From: Microbacterium sp. STN6
Lineage (GTDB): Bacteria; Actinomycetota; Actinomycetes; Actinomycetales; Microbacteriaceae
Assembly (NCBI RefSeq): GCF_026410545.1
Contig: NZ_JAPMIT010000001.1
Coordinates: 1,116,001-1,180,000 of the forward strand
Direction of reading: 5' to 3'
DNA length: 64,000 bases
Shown: positions 19,801 through 29,930 of the stretch, one piece after another
How the letters are laid out: the number at the start of each line of letters is the position of its first letter
How positions within the stretch are numbered: the stretch's first letter is position 1
Notes under the pieces: generated by a model
Seen by the model: only the letters and a program-made list of their open reading frames with translations
Told to the model about the DNA's origin: nothing
Databases searched by the model: none
Translations under genes and position numbers: made by a program

Positions 19801-21399
19801 GGAGTCGAGCGGCGGGTTGGTCACCTGCGCGAACTGCTGTGTGAAGTAGTCGAAGAGCAGGCGGGGCCGAGCTGACAACACCGCGATGGGTGTGTCGGTG
19901 CCCATGGCTCCGATCGGCTCCGCGCCGAAGCGCGCCATCGGCATGAGGATGCCGCGCACCTCCTCTTCCGTGTAGCCGAACGTGCGCTGGCGGCGGGTGA
20001 CCGACGCCCGCGTGTGCACGATGTGCTCGCGCTCCGGAAGATTCTTGAGGTTGATGCGACCCTCATCGAGCCAGTCGTTCCACGGCTCCTGGGCGGCGAG
20101 TGACGACTTGATCTCCTCGTCTTCGATCAGCCGGCCTGCAACGGTGTCGACAAGGAACATGCGCCCGGGGCGCAGGCGCCCCTTGCGCACCACACGGCTC
20201 GGCTCGATATCGATGACGCCGATCTCGCTGGCGAGCACGACGAGCCCGTCGTCGGTCACGAGGTAGCGCCCGGGGCGCAGACCGTTGCGGTCGAGCGTCG
20301 CGCCGACGAGGGAACCGTCGGTGAAGACGATCGCCGCCGGTCCGTCCCACGGCTCCATGAGCATCGAGTGGTACTCGTAGAACGCGCGGCGCTCTGCAGG
20401 CATGTCGCTCTGGTTCTCCCACGCCTCCGGCACCATCATCATGACGGCGTGCGGCAGTGAGCGGCCGGCGAGGGTCAGAAGCTCGACGACCTCGTCGAAC
20501 GACGCGGAGTCACTCGCACCGGGCGACACGATCGGCAGCAGGGGGCCGAGGTCGCCGAGCGCCTCGCTTGCCAGCTGGGACTGCCTGGCGCGCATCCAGT
20601 TGCGGTTGCCCTGAATGGTGTTGATCTCGCCATTGTGCGCGATCATGCGGAACGGCTGCGCCAGCGGCCACGACGGGAACGTGTTCGTGGAGTAGCGCGA
20701 GTGCACGAGCGCGAGCCGGGAGGCGAAGCGCTCGTCGGAGAGGTCCGGGTAGAACGGCTCGAGCTGAAGAGTCGTGACCATGCCCTTGTAGACGAGCGTG
20801 CGACACGACAGCGACGAGAAGTACAGCTCGAGCTCGCGCTCGCTGCGCTTCCTCAGCCGGAACGCCTGCCGGTCGAGTTGGATGCCGGAGACTGGCGAGC
20901 CGTTTTCGGTGGTGCGCGTGCTGGTCAGGAAGAGCTGCTCGATGGCCGGCATCGCCTGCCGCGCGAGCGTTCCGATCTCGTCCGGCCGAATCGGCACCTC
21001 GCGCCAGCCAAGGACACGCAGGCTCTCCTGCTCGGCGATGCGTGCCATCTCGGCCTTGACGCGCTCGCGCTCCGCGTCGTCTGACGGCAGGAACGCGTTG
21101 CCGACCACATACCGGCCTGGTGCCGGCAGCTCGACGCCCGCAACCTGCCGCAGGAACGCGTCAGGCACCTGGGTGATGATGCCCGCGCCGTCTCCCGTGC
21201 CCGCGTCGGAACCGACCGCCCCGCGGTGCTCCAGGTTGCGCAACGCCTTCAGCGCGGTCTCGATGATGTCATGACCGGCGCGGCCGCGCAGGGTGGCCAC
21301 CATGGCCAGGCCGCACGCGTCGCGCTCGTCGGCGGGGTCGTAGAGGCCCTGCTTGGCCGGCATTGTGCTGAAGCGGGAGAAAACGGGGGTCGTCGGCAT
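16822..21399 (-). CDS. gltB: Glutamate synthase (NADPH) large subunit
   Basis: About 1525 residues, full length for the alpha subunit, which transfers the amide of glutamine to 2-oxoglutarate. Order: N-terminal glutamine amidotransferase domain whose nucleophile is the Cys in ADERDACGL, freed by removal of a short propeptide; central domain; FMN domain with the 3Fe-4S Cys set in [14 protein letters not shown]-terminal GXGXG beta-helix domain. I chose ATG 21399 because AGGA stands five bases upstream; a GTG four codons earlier (21411) would place its own start inside that motif. It is upstream of gltD and probably forms a two- or three-gene unit with pyk further down. Confidence 0.98.
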   Translation of the reverse strand: MPTTPVFSRFSTMPAKQGLYDPADERDACGLAMVATLRGRAGHDIIETALKALRNLEHRGAVGSDAGTGDGAGIITQVPDAFLRQVAGVELPAPGRYVVGNAFLPSDDAERERVKAEMARIAEQESLRVLGWREVPIRPDEIGTLARQAMPAIEQLFLTSTRTTENGSPVSGIQLDRQAFRLRKRSERELELYFSSLSCRTLVYKGMVTTLQLEPFYPDLSDERFASRLALVHSRYSTNTFPSWPLAQPFRMIAHNGEINTIQGNRNWMRARQSQLASEALGDLGPLLPIVSPGASDSASFDEVVELLTLAGRSLPHAVMMMVPEAWENQSDMPAERRAFYEYHSMLMEPWDGPAAIVFTDGSLVGATLDRNGLRPGRYLVTDDGLVVLASEIGVIDIEPSRVVRKGRLRPGRMFLVDTVAGRLIEDEEIKSSLAAQEPWNDWLDEGRINLKNLPEREHIVHTRASVTRRQRTFGYTEEEVRGILMPMARFGAEPIGAMGTDTPIAVLSARPRLLFDYFTQQFAQVTNPPLDSIRESVVTSLATAIGPERNLLSAGPSHARQVVVDFPVIDNDELAKIQHIDTKPATGLTTTVKGLYRFDAGPDALEKRIDAMCREVDEAIEAGAEFIVLSDRDSNKDLAPVPSLLMLAAVHHHLIRTENRMKVGIIVEAGDVREVHHVALLIGYGASAVNPYLAMETCEELVRSGMITDVSAEAAVHNVIKALGKGVLKIMSKMGISTVSSYSAAQTFEAVGLSQEFVDRYFTGTTSKLGGVGIEVIAAENLERHTSAYPAESAVIAHERLATGGEYDWRRDGSPHLFNPETVFKLQHSTRTRRYDVFREYTKAVDDQAEALMTLRGMFRLKTTQRPAVPLDEVESVADIVKRFSTGAMSYGSISQEAHETLAIAMNRLGAKSNTGEGGEDLERLIDPERRSAIKQVASGRFGVTSMYLTNADDLQIKLAQGAKPGEGGQLPPAKVYPWIARTRHATAGVGLISPPPHHDIYSIEDLKQLIFDLKRANPKARVHVKLVSESGIGAVAAGVAKALADVVLVSGHDGGTGASPLNSLKHAGTPWELGLAETQQTLMLNGMRDRVVVQVDGQLKTGRDVIVGALLGAEEFGFATAPLVVSGCVMMRKCHLNTCPVGVATQDPLLRSRFTGKPEFVVNFFEFIAEEVRGYLAQLGFRTLDEAIGHRELLDVDRALSNWKTEGLDLSPILVGPTFAPDAPLKNARGQNHELDAHFDNQLIEASRDVLENGGHIELSLPIRNTERAVGTMLGHEVTVRHGVDGLPAGSIDVTLTGSAGQSLGAFLPGGITLRLFGDANDYVGKGLSGGDIVVRPEATSVFPAEHNVIAGNVIGYGATQGSMFIRGMVGERFLVRNSGATAVVEGVGDHALEYMTGGLALILGSTGRNLGAGMSGGTAYVYRLREDRVNPDALASGELALLPLGSADVEIVRDLLVRHRNETDSALASKLLATFADTVTEFVKVLPRDYAAVLATRQDALSEGLDPDGDVVWERIMEVTGG

Positions 21400-21404
21400 G
21401 GTCG

Positions 21405-21408
21405 TCCT
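21405..21408 (-). promoter_or_regulatory. Ribosome binding site deciding the gltB start
   Basis: AGGA five bases upstream of ATG 21399 supports that start over the GTG at 21411. Confidence 0.6.
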
Positions 21409-21513
21409 CACGATGAAGCGGGAAGTGGGACGCCGTCGGCCCGCGAGTGGGGAGGGAAGCCGCCGCGTGCGCGGCAGCGGAGGTGTCAGGCGCGCTTCGT
21501 GTGTGCCTTGAAG

Positions 21514-22518
21514 TTATGAGCCGAGGGGGCTTGTGGCCCGGGCATCGCCGGATACGGAGGGCTGGTCGACATCGCCATCGTCGTCGACGTCGTCGTCCCA
21601 ATCCGTGTCGTCAGATTCTACATCAGCGTGAGGCGCTACCCATTCACGGCCCGCACGGTAGACGCTCGGTTCGATTCCGGGGTGCCTGCGGGACTGCACG
21701 ATGAGGATCACGATGCCGAGGGCGACGGCGCCGAACGCTGCCCAGACGTTGCTGGGGATGCCGAGGAAGCCGAACTCGCTCGGGTCGATGCGGATGGACT
21801 CGAGGTACGAGCGGCCGAGTCCGTACCAGATGAGGTAGAGCGCGAAGGTCTTGCCCCAGCGCAGCCGAAGCCGGCGCTCGAGGTAGAGGATGACGGCGAC
21901 GCCGATGAGGTTCCAGATGATCTCGTAGAGGAACAGCGGCTGGAAGAGCGTTCCCGCGGGAAGACCGGTCGGGAACGCCGGGTTGCTCTGCTCGATCTGC
22001 AGCCCCCACGGCAGGTTCGTCGGAAGGCCGAACAGCTCGTGGTTGACCCAGTTGCCCAGACGGCCGACGGCCTGCGCGAACAGGAGTGCGGGCGCCAGAG
22101 CGTCGGCGAACGACAGGAAGCGGATTCCGGTGTAGCGGCAGCCCACAGCAGCGCCGATCGCACCGCCGAGCAGCGAGCCGAAGATGGCGTTGCCACCCTC
22201 CCAGATGAACAGGGTCTTCCACAGGTTGGCGCCGTCGTAGAAGTAGTCGCTCGGGTGCGTGAAGACGTGGTAAGCCCTGGCCCCGATGATGCCGATGACG
22301 ATCGCCAGGATGGCGATGTCGATGAGGACGCCCGGTTCCGCCCCGCGCTTCGTGAGCCGGCGCGACGTCCAAAGCCCGGCGATGACGATGCCGGCGAGGA
22401 TGCACAGCGCGTATGTCTGGATGCGCCAGTCGATGAACCAGAAGTGCAGCGGTATCGACTGCCAGGCGGGATCGGGGCTGGGAATGCTCAGGGGCAACAG
22501 ATTCAACGGCGCATTCAC
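21514..22518 (-). CDS. lgt: Prolipoprotein diacylglyceryl transferase
   Basis: A 334-residue polytopic membrane enzyme that moves diacylglycerol from phosphatidylglycerol to the lipobox Cys of prelipoproteins. The family signature is seen in GRLGNWVNHELFGLP, and about seven hydrophobic segments follow each other. The C-terminal 60 residues form an Asp-rich cytoplasmic tail (DTDWDDDVDDDGD), longer than in the enterobacterial enzyme but common in actinobacteria. I place the start at GTG 22518, 6 bases after a clear AAAGGTGAG, rather than at an upstream codon that would add 13 basic residues. It follows trpA by 65 bp. One candidate substrate in this window is the lipoprotein protease at 1219-2280. 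Confidence 0.96.
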   Translation of the reverse strand: MNAPLNLLPLSIPSPDPAWQSIPLHFWFIDWRIQTYALCILAGIVIAGLWTSRRLTKRGAEPGVLIDIAILAIVIGIIGARAYHVFTHPSDYFYDGANLWKTLFIWEGGNAIFGSLLGGAIGAAVGCRYTGIRFLSFADALAPALLFAQAVGRLGNWVNHELFGLPTNLPWGLQIEQSNPAFPTGLPAGTLFQPLFLYEIIWNLIGVAVILYLERRLRLRWGKTFALYLIWYGLGRSYLESIRIDPSEFGFLGIPSNVWAAFGAVALGIVILIVQSRRHPGIEPSVYRAGREWVAPHADVESDDTDWDDDVDDDGDVDQPSVSGDARATSPLGS

Positions 22519-22524
22519 CGACAA

Positions 22525-22533
22525 CTCACCTTT
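22525..22533 (-). promoter_or_regulatory. Ribosome binding site deciding the lgt start
   Basis: AAAGGTGAG, six bases before GTG 22518, is a near-perfect complement to the 16S 3' end and fixes lgt at this non-ATG codon. Confidence 0.7.
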
Positions 22534-22583
22534 CAGCCGCGTACAACGTCTCGGCACGCGTGCGCGCCGTGGGCCACCATAGT

Positions 22584-23399
22584 CTAATTCGTTAGGTGCG
22601 TGCCCTCAGCAAGGGCTGCTGCCACCTCGGCCACCCGCTCGACTCCGCCATCCGCCAGCGCCTTCACCAGGGCGGAGCCGACGATCGCGCCGTCGGCGTA
22701 CTCGAGCACCTCGGCGACCTGCGCGGCCGAGGAGATGCCGAGGCCGACGCAAGTGCTCGTGCAGCCCGCGTCGCGCAGGCGGGCGACGAGCGAGCGCGCC
22801 GCCGCATCCACGTCGCTGCGGGCGCCCGTGATGCCCATGGTCGACACAGCGTAGACGAAGCCCCGGCTCGCGGAGACCGCCTGCGCCAGACGCGCATCGG
22901 ATGAGGACGGCGCGGCGAGGAACACGCGGTCGAGGCCGACCCGCTCGGAGGCGCTGAGCCACGGCTCGGCCTCGTCGGGAATGAGGTCCGGCGTGATGAG
23001 GCCGCTGCCGCCGGCGGCCGCGAGGTCGTCGGCGAAGCGGTCGACGCCGTATTGCAGCACCGGGTTCCAGTAGGTCATGACGAGAACCGGCACCGCGGCC
23101 TGCCTCGTGATCTCGCGCACGGCCTCGAAGCCGTGCGTCAGCCGAAACCCGCCGGAGAGCGCCTGCTGCGTCGCGGCCTGGATCACAGCACCGTCCATGA
23201 CCGGGTCTGAGTACGGCAGGCCCAGTTCAATGACGTCCACGCCGTTGTGCGCCAGCGCGACGGCTGCGTCGATGCTCGTGGCGAGGTCGGGGAACCCGGC
23301 GGGCAGGTAGCCGACGAGCGCGCCGCGGGCGTCGCGCGTGCGCCGCTCGATGACGGGAGCGACCGAATGGATGCCGCCTGCCGCATCCCGCTCGCTCAC
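22584..23399 (-). CDS. trpA: Tryptophan synthase alpha subunit
   Basis: A 271-residue TIM-barrel subunit that cleaves indole-3-glycerol phosphate to indole and glyceraldehyde 3-phosphate. The signature segment [19 protein letters not shown] holds the catalytic Glu (ELG) and Asp (SDP). The phosphate-binding loops appear as SSTMGITGA-like ([10 protein letters not shown]) and GLGIS. The start is GTG at 23399, sharing GTGA with the trpB stop, so the two subunits of the alpha2-beta2 complex are coupled. Confidence 0.98.
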   Translation of the reverse strand: MSERDAAGGIHSVAPVIERRTRDARGALVGYLPAGFPDLATSIDAAVALAHNGVDVIELGLPYSDPVMDGAVIQAATQQALSGGFRLTHGFEAVREITRQAAVPVLVMTYWNPVLQYGVDRFADDLAAAGGSGLITPDLIPDEAEPWLSASERVGLDRVFLAAPSSSDARLAQAVSASRGFVYAVSTMGITGARSDVDAAARSLVARLRDAGCTSTCVGLGISSAAQVAEVLEYADGAIVGSALVKALADGGVERVAEVAAALAEGTHLTN

Positions 23400-24607
23400 G
23401 ACTGCACCGCGTCGTGGTCGATGAGGTCGAAGTAGCGCCCCGCGGTCTCCATGTCTTTGTCGCCGCGCCCGCTGAGGCTCACGAGGATCGTGGCGTCACT
23501 ACCGAGTTCCCGCCCGAGCGCGAGAGCACCCGCCAGGGCGTGCGAGGACTCGATGGCCGGGATGATTCCCTCGGTGCGGCTGAGGAGGCGCAGGGCATCC
23601 ATGGCCTCGGCATCGGTGACGGCACGGTACTGCGCCCGGCCGATGCTGGCCAGCCACGCGTGTTCCGGGCCGACGCCCGGGTAGTCGAGGCCGGCCGAGA
23701 TGGAGTGTGATTCGAGCGTCTGGCCGTCGTCGTCCTGCAGCAGGAGGCTGCGCGCGCCGTGCAGAACCCCGGCGCGACCGAGCGTGATGGTGGCCGCCGT
23801 TCTGGGCGTGTCTGTACCTTCACCGCCTGCCTCGAAGCCGTAGAGGGCGACCGACGGGTCGTCGAGGAATGCGTGGAAGATCCCCATGGCATTGGAGCCG
23901 CCGCCGACGCATGCGGCGACGGCGTCTGGCAGCCTGCCGGTGAGCTCGAGCACCTGCGCCCTGGCCTCGTCGCCGATCACCTTCTGCAGGTCGCGCACCA
24001 TGGAGGGGAACGGGTGCGGGCCCGCGACGGTGCCGAAGATGTAGTTGGTCGTCTCGACGTTGGTCACCCAGTCGCGCAGGGCCTCGTTGATCGCGTCCTT
24101 CAGGGTGCGCGAGCCGGCCTTCACCGGCACGACCTCGGCACCGAGCAGGCGCATGCGGGCCACATTGAGGGCCTGGCGCTCGGTATCGACCTCGCCCATG
24201 TAGATGACGCAGTCGAGCCCGAACAGGGCCGCCGCCGTTGCCGTCGCCACGCCGTGCTGGCCGGCGCCGGTCTCAGCGATCACGCGTGTCTTGCCGATGC
24301 GCTTGGTGAGGATGGCCTGGCCGAGCACGTTGTTGATCTTGTGAGAGCCCGTGTGGTTCAGGTCTTCGCGCTTCAGGATGATGCGAGCGTCGCCCGCGTG
24401 CCTGGCGAACCGCGGCACCTCGGTGATGATGGATGGCCTGCCCGTGTACGAGCGGTTCAGCTCGTCAAGCTCGGCGTGGAAGCCGGGGTCGACCTTGGCG
24501 AGTTCCCAGGCCTCGGAGAGCTCGTCGAGGGCCTTGATCAGCGATTCGGGAACGAACCGACCGCCGAACTCGCCGAAGTATGGACCGGTTTCGTCGCGCA
24601 GGGGCAT
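23396..24607 (-). CDS. trpB: Tryptophan synthase beta subunit
   Basis: A 403-residue PLP enzyme that condenses indole with serine. The PLP lysine sits in [11 protein letters not shown], and the glycine-rich phosphate loop reads [15 protein letters not shown] joins it to trpC (1-bp overlap) and GTGA joins it to trpA. Length and start are typical of TrpB1. Confidence 0.98.
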   Translation of the reverse strand: MPLRDETGPYFGEFGGRFVPESLIKALDELSEAWELAKVDPGFHAELDELNRSYTGRPSIITEVPRFARHAGDARIILKREDLNHTGSHKINNVLGQAILTKRIGKTRVIAETGAGQHGVATATAAALFGLDCVIYMGEVDTERQALNVARMRLLGAEVVPVKAGSRTLKDAINEALRDWVTNVETTNYIFGTVAGPHPFPSMVRDLQKVIGDEARAQVLELTGRLPDAVAACVGGGSNAMGIFHAFLDDPSVALYGFEAGGEGTDTPRTAATITLGRAGVLHGARSLLLQDDDGQTLESHSISAGLDYPGVGPEHAWLASIGRAQYRAVTDAEAMDALRLLSRTEGIIPAIESSHALAGALALGRELGSDATILVSLSGRGDKDMETAGRYFDLIDHDAVQS

Positions 24608-25377
24608 CAGACCGCCAGGAATTCGTGAAGGGTGGCTACAGGGTCGCTTGTGACGAGTGCCTCGCCGACGAGCACGACGTCGGCACCGGCCACGCGATAG
24701 TGCGCGACATCGGCGGCGCTCGTGACCGCGGACTCGGCGACGCGGATCACGCCGGACGGCAGCGTGTGGGCGAGGGAGCCGAACAGGTCACGGTCGAGCT
24801 CGAACGTCGTGAGATTGCGGGCGTTCACGCCGACGAGCTCGGCGCCGACATCGAGCGCTCGAGCGATCTCGTCTGCGGAATGCGTCTCGACCAGCGCCGT
24901 CATGCCGAGCGAGGTCGCGAGGGCGAAGAGCGAGGTCAGCGTGGCGTCATCGAGCGCGGCCACGATCAGCAACACGATGTCGGCGCCCGCCGCACGCGCC
25001 TCGTACACCTGGTACGGCGTCGCGATGAAGTCCTTGCGCAGCACGGGGAGGTCGACGGCGGCGCGCACCGCCTCTAGGTCTGCAAGCGAGCCATCGAACC
25101 GCCGCTGCTCGGTGAGCACGCTGATCGCGCTCGCTCCCCCGGTCTGGTAGGAGACGGCGAGGGCTGCGGGGTCGGCGATCGCGGCGAGCGGGCCGCGAGA
25201 CGGGCTCGAGCGTTTCACCTCGGCGATGATCTTGACGCGCTCGGCGGGTCGCAAGAGTGCCAGCGCGTCGAGCGCAGGCGGCCTCGCGAGCGCGGCCGCC
25301 TCAACCGCCGGCAACGGCGCCCGCTCTTCGCGCACGCGGGCGTCGGCCAACGCCCCGTCTAGGAGGTCTCTCAGCAC
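24607..25377 (-). CDS. trpC: Indole-3-glycerol-phosphate synthase
   Basis: A 256-residue TIM barrel that closes the indole ring from CdRP. Motifs: [11 protein letters not shown] with the catalytic Lys, VLRKDFI with the second Lys and VGVNARNL near the C-terminus. I place the start at GTG 25377, which gives the usual length and begins VLRDLLDGA; the reading frame runs on upstream but there it is antisense-like Arg/His-rich sequence overlapping the HGxxPAAW gene. It is monofunctional: no TrpF part is fused, so PRA isomerase must come from elsewhere (in actinobacteria usually the dual enzyme PriA/HisA, not in the window). Confidence 0.96.
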   Translation of the reverse strand: MLRDLLDGALADARVREERAPLPAVEAAALARPPALDALALLRPAERVKIIAEVKRSSPSRGPLAAIADPAALAVSYQTGGASAISVLTEQRRFDGSLADLEAVRAAVDLPVLRKDFIATPYQVYEARAAGADIVLLIVAALDDATLTSLFALATSLGMTALVETHSADEIARALDVGAELVGVNARNLTTFELDRDLFGSLAHTLPSGVIRVAESAVTSAADVAHYRVAGADVVLVGEALVTSDPVATLHEFLAV

Positions 25378-25382
25378 GTGGG

Positions 25383-25613
25383 TCAGTGGCCCTTCGGCGT
25401 GTACTTCGAACCGCCGACGCCGTAACCCATGCGCTTCATGACCCAGCCGACGATGAGGCCGACGATGAGCAGGCCCGCGGCCCCCCACACGACGGGCGCG
25501 AGAGAGAAGAAGAACGCCACCGTGCCGATGGCGAACGCGACCAGCATGATGACGACAGCCGTCCATGCTGCCGGGGAATGTCCGTGACCGGGGTCGAGCG
25601 TATCGGTGCTCAT
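25383..25613 (-). CDS. HGxxPAAW-family small membrane protein
   Basis: A 76-residue protein with two transmembrane segments (about 17-36 and 40-60). The family-naming motif is HGHSPAAWT at residues 10-18, just before the first membrane segment. A basic tail ends in SKYTPKGH. The family is a conserved actinobacterial one of unknown role, commonly found in the trp cluster between the trp-associated membrane protein and trpC, as here (5 bp before trpC). Its place suggests a link to tryptophan synthesis or export, but nothing in the sequence proves this. Confidence 0.9.
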   Translation of the reverse strand: MSTDTLDPGHGHSPAAWTAVVIMLVAFAIGTVAFFFSLAPVVWGAAGLLIVGLIVGWVMKRMGYGVGGSKYTPKGH

Positions 25614-25662
25614 GAGGCTCCTGAATCTCTGCGAGGGTGGTGGGCTTCAGTCTACCGAAGCC

Positions 25663-26370
25663 TCAGTCGGTGGGATCGTCGCCACGGGTGAGCTCGTCCC
25701 AGCGGTCGATGGCGCTATCCCTCGCGGCGGAGGCCTCGTCGCCGGCGATCGCGGCGCCGCCCTTCGCTTCGGTGGGATGCGACGCGGCCTCGGCCGCGTC
25801 ATCCGCGCTCTCAAAGCGCACCGCCTGGTAGCGCCGCGAGGGGCCGGGCCACGTGTGACCGGTGACGAGCACCGCGAGGGCTGCCAGCACCGCGACGACG
25901 CCGGCCGCGACGGCGACCCATGGCCACGCGGACGTGTCGACGTGGGTGACGAGGCGCGCCACGGAGTCGTGCCCGGCGATTCCCGTGGCGTTCGTGACGG
26001 CGCCGCTGCCCGCCTGCACGGGGTCGGCGAGAGCCGAGAACGACGAGATGAGCATGCTCGCGCCGATGAGGATGCCGAGGATGCCGAGCACGATGCGGGC
26101 AATGCGGCCGGAGATGCTGAGGGCGCCGGCGAGGGCGAGCCCGGCCAGGGCGAGCGCGGTGAGCGCGGGCGCGGCAGAGGAACCCTGCACCGTGACCGCG
26201 GACGTGCGGGCCGTGCCAGCCACGAGCCTGAGCGTGTACCAGGTCTGCGTCGACGCGAGAACGGCGAGGCCGCTGGCGGCCGCCGCAGCGATCATGGCGG
26301 CGTACTTGGCCCGGCGCGAGGGCACTGCTGCGTCGCTCATGCCCGTGTTCGTCTTGCCTGGATCGCTCAT
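25663..26370 (-). CDS. Trp biosynthesis-associated membrane protein
   Basis: A 235-residue protein with four predicted transmembrane segments (about 20-42, 68-88, 92-112 and 148-170), short loops and a hydrophilic C-terminal tail of about 60 residues. It matches the actinobacterial family found next to trpE (Trp_oprn_chp type), including the early TWYTL segment after the first helix. It begins 2 bp after the trpE stop codon, so the two are translated from one message. The function is not known; membrane placement in a biosynthetic operon suggests transport or scaffolding. Confidence 0.88.
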   Translation of the reverse strand: MSDPGKTNTGMSDAAVPSRRAKYAAMIAAAAASGLAVLASTQTWYTLRLVAGTARTSAVTVQGSSAAPALTALALAGLALAGALSISGRIARIVLGILGILIGASMLISSFSALADPVQAGSGAVTNATGIAGHDSVARLVTHVDTSAWPWVAVAAGVVAVLAALAVLVTGHTWPGPSRRYQAVRFESADDAAEAASHPTEAKGGAAIAGDEASAARDSAIDRWDELTRGDDPTD

Positions 26371-26372
26371 GC

Positions 26373-27902
26373 TCAGCGCACCCGCCGCATGGCGTTGGCG
26401 ACGGCGACGGCTCTCAGCGGCGCCGCCGCCTTGTTCTGGGATTCCTCGAATTCGCTGACCGGGTTCGAGTCGGCCACGAGGCCACCGCCTGCCTGCACGA
26501 GCGCACGCCCCTCGAGAATGGTCGCCGTGCGGATCGCGATGGCGAGGTCAGCGTCGCCGGCGAACCCGAAGTAGCCAACCACGCCGCCGTACACGCCGCG
26601 CTGGGCCGGTTCGAGCTCGTCGATGATCTCGAGCGCCCGCGGCTTCGGTGCGCCAGAGAGCGTGCCGGCGGGGAACGTGGCGCGGAACACGTCGACGCTC
26701 GTGACGCCGTCACGCATGTCGCCCTCGACCGAGGAGACGAGGTGCATGATGTGGCTGAACCGCTCGACGCGCATGAACTCGGTGACCTCGACGGAGCCCG
26801 CCTCGCACACCTTCAGCAGGTCGTTGCGCGCGAGGTCGACGAGCATGAGGTGCTCGGCGCGCTCCTTGGCGTCTCCGCGCAGCTCCGCCTCGAGCTCGGC
26901 GTCGAGGTCCGGTGTCGCGCCGCGCGGCTTGGATCCCGCGATCGGATGCGTGAACGCGCGTGAATCCTGCACCTTCACGAGCGCTTCGGGTGATGAGCCG
27001 ACGATCGTGTACGGCACCCCGTCTTCTCGCTCGAGGCTCAGCAGGTACATGTATGGGCTCGGGTTGAGCGAGCGCAGCACGCGGTAGACGTCGATGGGCG
27101 CCGCGGTGCACTCCTGCTCGAATCGCTGGGAGATGACGACCTGGAAGATGTCGCCGTCCCTGATGCGCTCCTTCGACGTCTCGACGGCGGCAAGGAAGTC
27201 GTCGCGACGGGTACGCGAGACCGGGTCAGCCGGGGTCGCGAGGTCGGCCTCGGCGAGCCACGCCTCGGACGGCTGGGCGAGCGCGCGCTGCATGGCGTCG
27301 AGACGGCCGGCTGCGCCATCCCACAGCGCATCTTCGCTCTCGGTGCCGTCTGCCAGTACGTTGGCGATGAGCTGCACGGTGCCGAAGCGGTGGTCGATGA
27401 CGACGAGGTCGGCGACGAAGCAGAAGGCCTGGCCCGGGATGTCGTAGTCGGCCGGCGGTCGGTTCGGCAGATTCTCGATCTGCCGGATCGCCTCCCACCC
27501 GATGAAGCCGACCAGGCCGCCCGTGAGCGGAGGCAGGCCGGCGATCGGCGGCGTCTGCCAGCGCTCGTAGAGATGCGCGAGGGCGTCGAGGGGTGCGCGC
27601 TCGAGGGCGCCCGAGCCGAGAGCGCGCTCCGCATCCACCCCCATGTCGAGCCAGCTGGACTCGTCGCCGCGCTGCGTCAGCACGCCGAACGAGGCCACAC
27701 CGACGAACGAATAGCGCGACCAGATGCCGCCCTGCTCGGCAGACTCGAGCAGGAACGTGCCCGGCCGTCCCGCCGCGAGCTTGCGATAGATGCCCACGGG
27801 GGTCTCGCCGTCGGCGAAGAGCTCACGGGTCACCGGGATCACGCGGTGGTGCCGAACGAGTTCGCCGAACGCCGCCCGGCTCGTCGTGCCCGTGCCACTC
27901 AC
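26373..27902 (-). CDS. trpE: Anthranilate synthase component I
   Basis: A 509-residue chorismate-using enzyme that makes anthranilate together with the amidotransferase TrpG. Visible motifs are AGSKPRGATP and LMLVDLARNDL in the core and GTLSGAPKPRALEIIDELEP near the C-terminus. An N-terminal LLES motif (residues about 51-54) matches the tryptophan feedback site of the family. TrpG and TrpD are not in the window. GTG at 27902 overlaps the hisI stop (GTGA), so the first trp gene is translationally coupled to the last his gene, and no leader peptide or attenuator can fit in front of it. Confidence 0.98.
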   Translation of the reverse strand: MSGTGTTSRAAFGELVRHHRVIPVTRELFADGETPVGIYRKLAAGRPGTFLLESAEQGGIWSRYSFVGVASFGVLTQRGDESSWLDMGVDAERALGSGALERAPLDALAHLYERWQTPPIAGLPPLTGGLVGFIGWEAIRQIENLPNRPPADYDIPGQAFCFVADLVVIDHRFGTVQLIANVLADGTESEDALWDGAAGRLDAMQRALAQPSEAWLAEADLATPADPVSRTRRDDFLAAVETSKERIRDGDIFQVVISQRFEQECTAAPIDVYRVLRSLNPSPYMYLLSLEREDGVPYTIVGSSPEALVKVQDSRAFTHPIAGSKPRGATPDLDAELEAELRGDAKERAEHLMLVDLARNDLLKVCEAGSVEVTEFMRVERFSHIMHLVSSVEGDMRDGVTSVDVFRATFPAGTLSGAPKPRALEIIDELEPAQRGVYGGVVGYFGFAGDADLAIAIRTATILEGRALVQAGGGLVADSNPVSEFEESQNKAAAPLRAVAVANAMRRVR

Positions 27903-28273
27903 GACGGCTCCCCCGGCCCGGGTGAGACGACGGGATCGAGCGGATCGACGTCGAAGCAGCTGTGCGCGCCCGTGTGGCAGGCCGCACCCACCTGCTCGAC
28001 CTGAATGAGCAGGGTGTCTCCGTCGCAGTCGAGAGCCGCGCCATGCACGTACTGCACGTGCCCAGACGTGTCGCCCTTGCGCCAGTACTCCTGCCGTGAG
28101 CGCGAGTAGAACGTCACCCTGCCCTCGGTCAGCGTGCGACGCAACGCCTCAGCGTCCATCCAGCCCATCATGAGCACCTCGCGGGTGTCCCACTGCTGGA
28201 TGATGGCAGGCACGAGGCCCGCATCGCTGAACGTCACGCGGTCGATGACGGCACTCGGATTCTGCTCGCTCAT
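27899..28273 (-). CDS. hisI: Phosphoribosyl-AMP cyclohydrolase
   Basis: A 124-residue stand-alone HisI, opening the purine ring of PR-AMP in the third step of histidine synthesis. The metal-binding residues are seen in DCDGDTLL (Asp set for magnesium) and CHTGAHSCF (Cys pair for zinc). The preceding step is done by the separate HisE in this cluster, so the two activities are not fused as in enteric bacteria. ATG 28273 overlaps the hisF stop by 4 bp (ATGA), and its own stop overlaps trpE. Confidence 0.97.
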   Translation of the reverse strand: MSEQNPSAVIDRVTFSDAGLVPAIIQQWDTREVLMMGWMDAEALRRTLTEGRVTFYSRSRQEYWRKGDTSGHVQYVHGAALDCDGDTLLIQVEQVGAACHTGAHSCFDVDPLDPVVSPGPGEPS

Positions 28274-29034
28274 GCGCGAACCTCCATTCCTTCGCTCGCC
28301 AGCGCGGCCTTGACCTGGCCGATCGTGAGCTGGCCGGAGTGGAACACGCTCGCGGCCAGCACCGCGTCGGCCCCGGCGGCCACCGCGGGCGCGAAGTCGT
28401 CTGCCGCTCCCGCGCCGCCCGAGGCGATCACCGGAACCGTGCTGATGCGCCGCATCTGCGCGATGAGTTCGGTGTCGAACCCCTGCTTGGTGCCGTCGGC
28501 GTCGATCGAGTTGACGAGCAGCTCGCCCGCGCCCAGCCGGATCGCCTCGGCGGCCCATTCGAGCGCGTCGAGGTCGGTCGTGCGTCTGCCGCCGTGGGTC
28601 GTGACCACGAAGCCGGATGCCGTTTGCGGCGACCGCGCGACATCGAGAGAGAGCACGATCACCTGGGCCCCGAACCGGTCCGCGATCTCGGCCACCAGGG
28701 CAGGACGCGCGATGGCCGCGCTGTTGACGCCGATCTTGTCCGCGCCGCTGGCGAGCAGGCGAGCGACGTCGTCGGCCGAGCGCACTCCCCCGCCCACCGT
28801 GAGCGGAATGAAGACCTGCTCGGCGGTCGCCCGCACCACGTCGTATGTGGTCGCACGATTGTCGACCGTGGCGGTCACATCGAGGAACGTCAGCTCGTCT
28901 GCGCCCTGCTCGAAGTAGCGCCGGGCGAGCTCAACGGGGTCGCCCGCGTCGCGCAGGTTCTGGAAGTTCACGCCCTTCACCACTCGGCCGTCTGCCACGT
29001 CGAGGCAGGGAATGACCCGAACGCACAGCGCCAT
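28270..29034 (-). CDS. hisF: Imidazole glycerol phosphate synthase, cyclase subunit
   Basis: A 254-residue half-barrel repeat TIM enzyme. The catalytic pair is visible: Asp in [13 protein letters not shown] and Asp in [10 protein letters not shown]. It makes IGP and AICAR using ammonia from HisH, which is not in this window. I take ATG 29034, which begins [11 protein letters not shown]; the longer frame adds 22 residues that overlap hisG. It starts one base after the hisG stop. Confidence 0.97.
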   Translation of the reverse strand: MALCVRVIPCLDVADGRVVKGVNFQNLRDAGDPVELARRYFEQGADELTFLDVTATVDNRATTYDVVRATAEQVFIPLTVGGGVRSADDVARLLASGADKIGVNSAAIARPALVAEIADRFGAQVIVLSLDVARSPQTASGFVVTTHGGRRTTDLDALEWAAEAIRLGAGELLVNSIDADGTKQGFDTELIAQMRRISTVPVIASGGAGAADDFAPAVAAGADAVLAASVFHSGQLTIGQVKAALASEGMEVRA

Positions 29035-29035
29035 G

Positions 29036-29875
29036 TCAGATCCTCGCGGCGTGAATGGGGGTGACGAGGATCGCGCGGGCGCCGAGACCGTAGAGGTCAT
29101 CCATCACCCGGTTCGTCGTCGCCTTCGGCACCATGGCGCGCACCGCCACCCAGCCGGCGTCCCGCAGCGGCGAGACCGTGGGCGACTCCACGCCCGGCGT
29201 GAGGGCGACCGCCTGCTCGATGAGGTCGGCGGGCAGGTCGTAGTCCATGAGCACGAAGCGGCGCGCGACCATGACGCCGTCGAGGCGGCGGGTGAGCGTG
29301 TCGGCACCGGGCACGACGTGGGTGTTGCCGACGAGCACCGCCTCCGATTCGAGGATCACGGGCCCGAAGATCTCAAGGCCCTGCTTGCGCAGCGTGGAGC
29401 CCGTCTCGACGACGTCGGCGACCGCATCGGCAACCCCGAGACGCACGGCGGATTCCACCGCACCGTCGAGCTTGACGAGCTCGGCCCGCACACCGGCATC
29501 CGCGAGAAAAGTGCCGACGAGACCCGGGTAGCTGGTGGCGACCCGGGTGCCCGCAAGGTCGGTGAGGGAGTGGAAGCGGCCCGCCGGGCCGGCGAAGCGG
29601 AACGTGGATGCGGCGAAGCCGAGCGGCTCGATCTCGACGGCCTCGGAGCCGGAGTCGAGCAGCAGGTCGCGGCCCGTGATGCCGACGTCGAGGGCGCCGC
29701 TGCCGACATACGTGGCGATGTCGCGCGGTCGCAGGTAGAAGAACTCGACGTCGTTCACGGCGTCGGTGACGATGAGTTCCTTGGGGTCACGGCGACCGGT
29801 GTAGCCGGCCTCCGTGAGCATCTGGGCGGCCGTCTCGGCAAGCGAGCCTTTGTTGGGCACGGCGATTCTCAGCAT
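29036..29875 (-). CDS. hisG: ATP phosphoribosyltransferase (long form)
   Basis: A 279-residue long-form HisG, with the C-terminal regulatory domain that gives histidine feedback inhibition. It catalyses the first step, ATP plus PRPP to PR-ATP. The start [11 protein letters not shown] and the central [12 protein letters not shown] segment are typical. It follows hisE after 55 bp that contain a TTCGAA-rich stretch but no strong SD; AAGG is 13 bases from the ATG. Confidence 0.97.
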   Translation of the reverse strand: MLRIAVPNKGSLAETAAQMLTEAGYTGRRDPKELIVTDAVNDVEFFYLRPRDIATYVGSGALDVGITGRDLLLDSGSEAVEIEPLGFAASTFRFAGPAGRFHSLTDLAGTRVATSYPGLVGTFLADAGVRAELVKLDGAVESAVRLGVADAVADVVETGSTLRKQGLEIFGPVILESEAVLVGNTHVVPGADTLTRRLDGVMVARRFVLMDYDLPADLIEQAVALTPGVESPTVSPLRDAGWVAVRAMVPKATTNRVMDDLYGLGARAILVTPIHAARI

Positions 29876-29930
29876 GAGTGGGGTTCGACCTTCGAAAGTG
29901 TGGGGGTGGAGGGTATGGCGGCTGTGGGGG

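Noticed and set aside
16753-19875. A 1040-codon open frame on the plus strand
   Set aside because: It lies fully opposite gltB/gltD and reads as Arg/His/Val/Asp-rich sequence without any motif.
21462-21475. GCCGC/GCGGC hairpin upstream of gltB as an lgt terminator
   Set aside because: 5-bp stem, too weak to claim.
27880-27960. Possible trp leader peptide or attenuator before trpE
   Set aside because: trpE starts inside the hisI stop codon; no leader ORF with Trp codons and no terminator pair are present.
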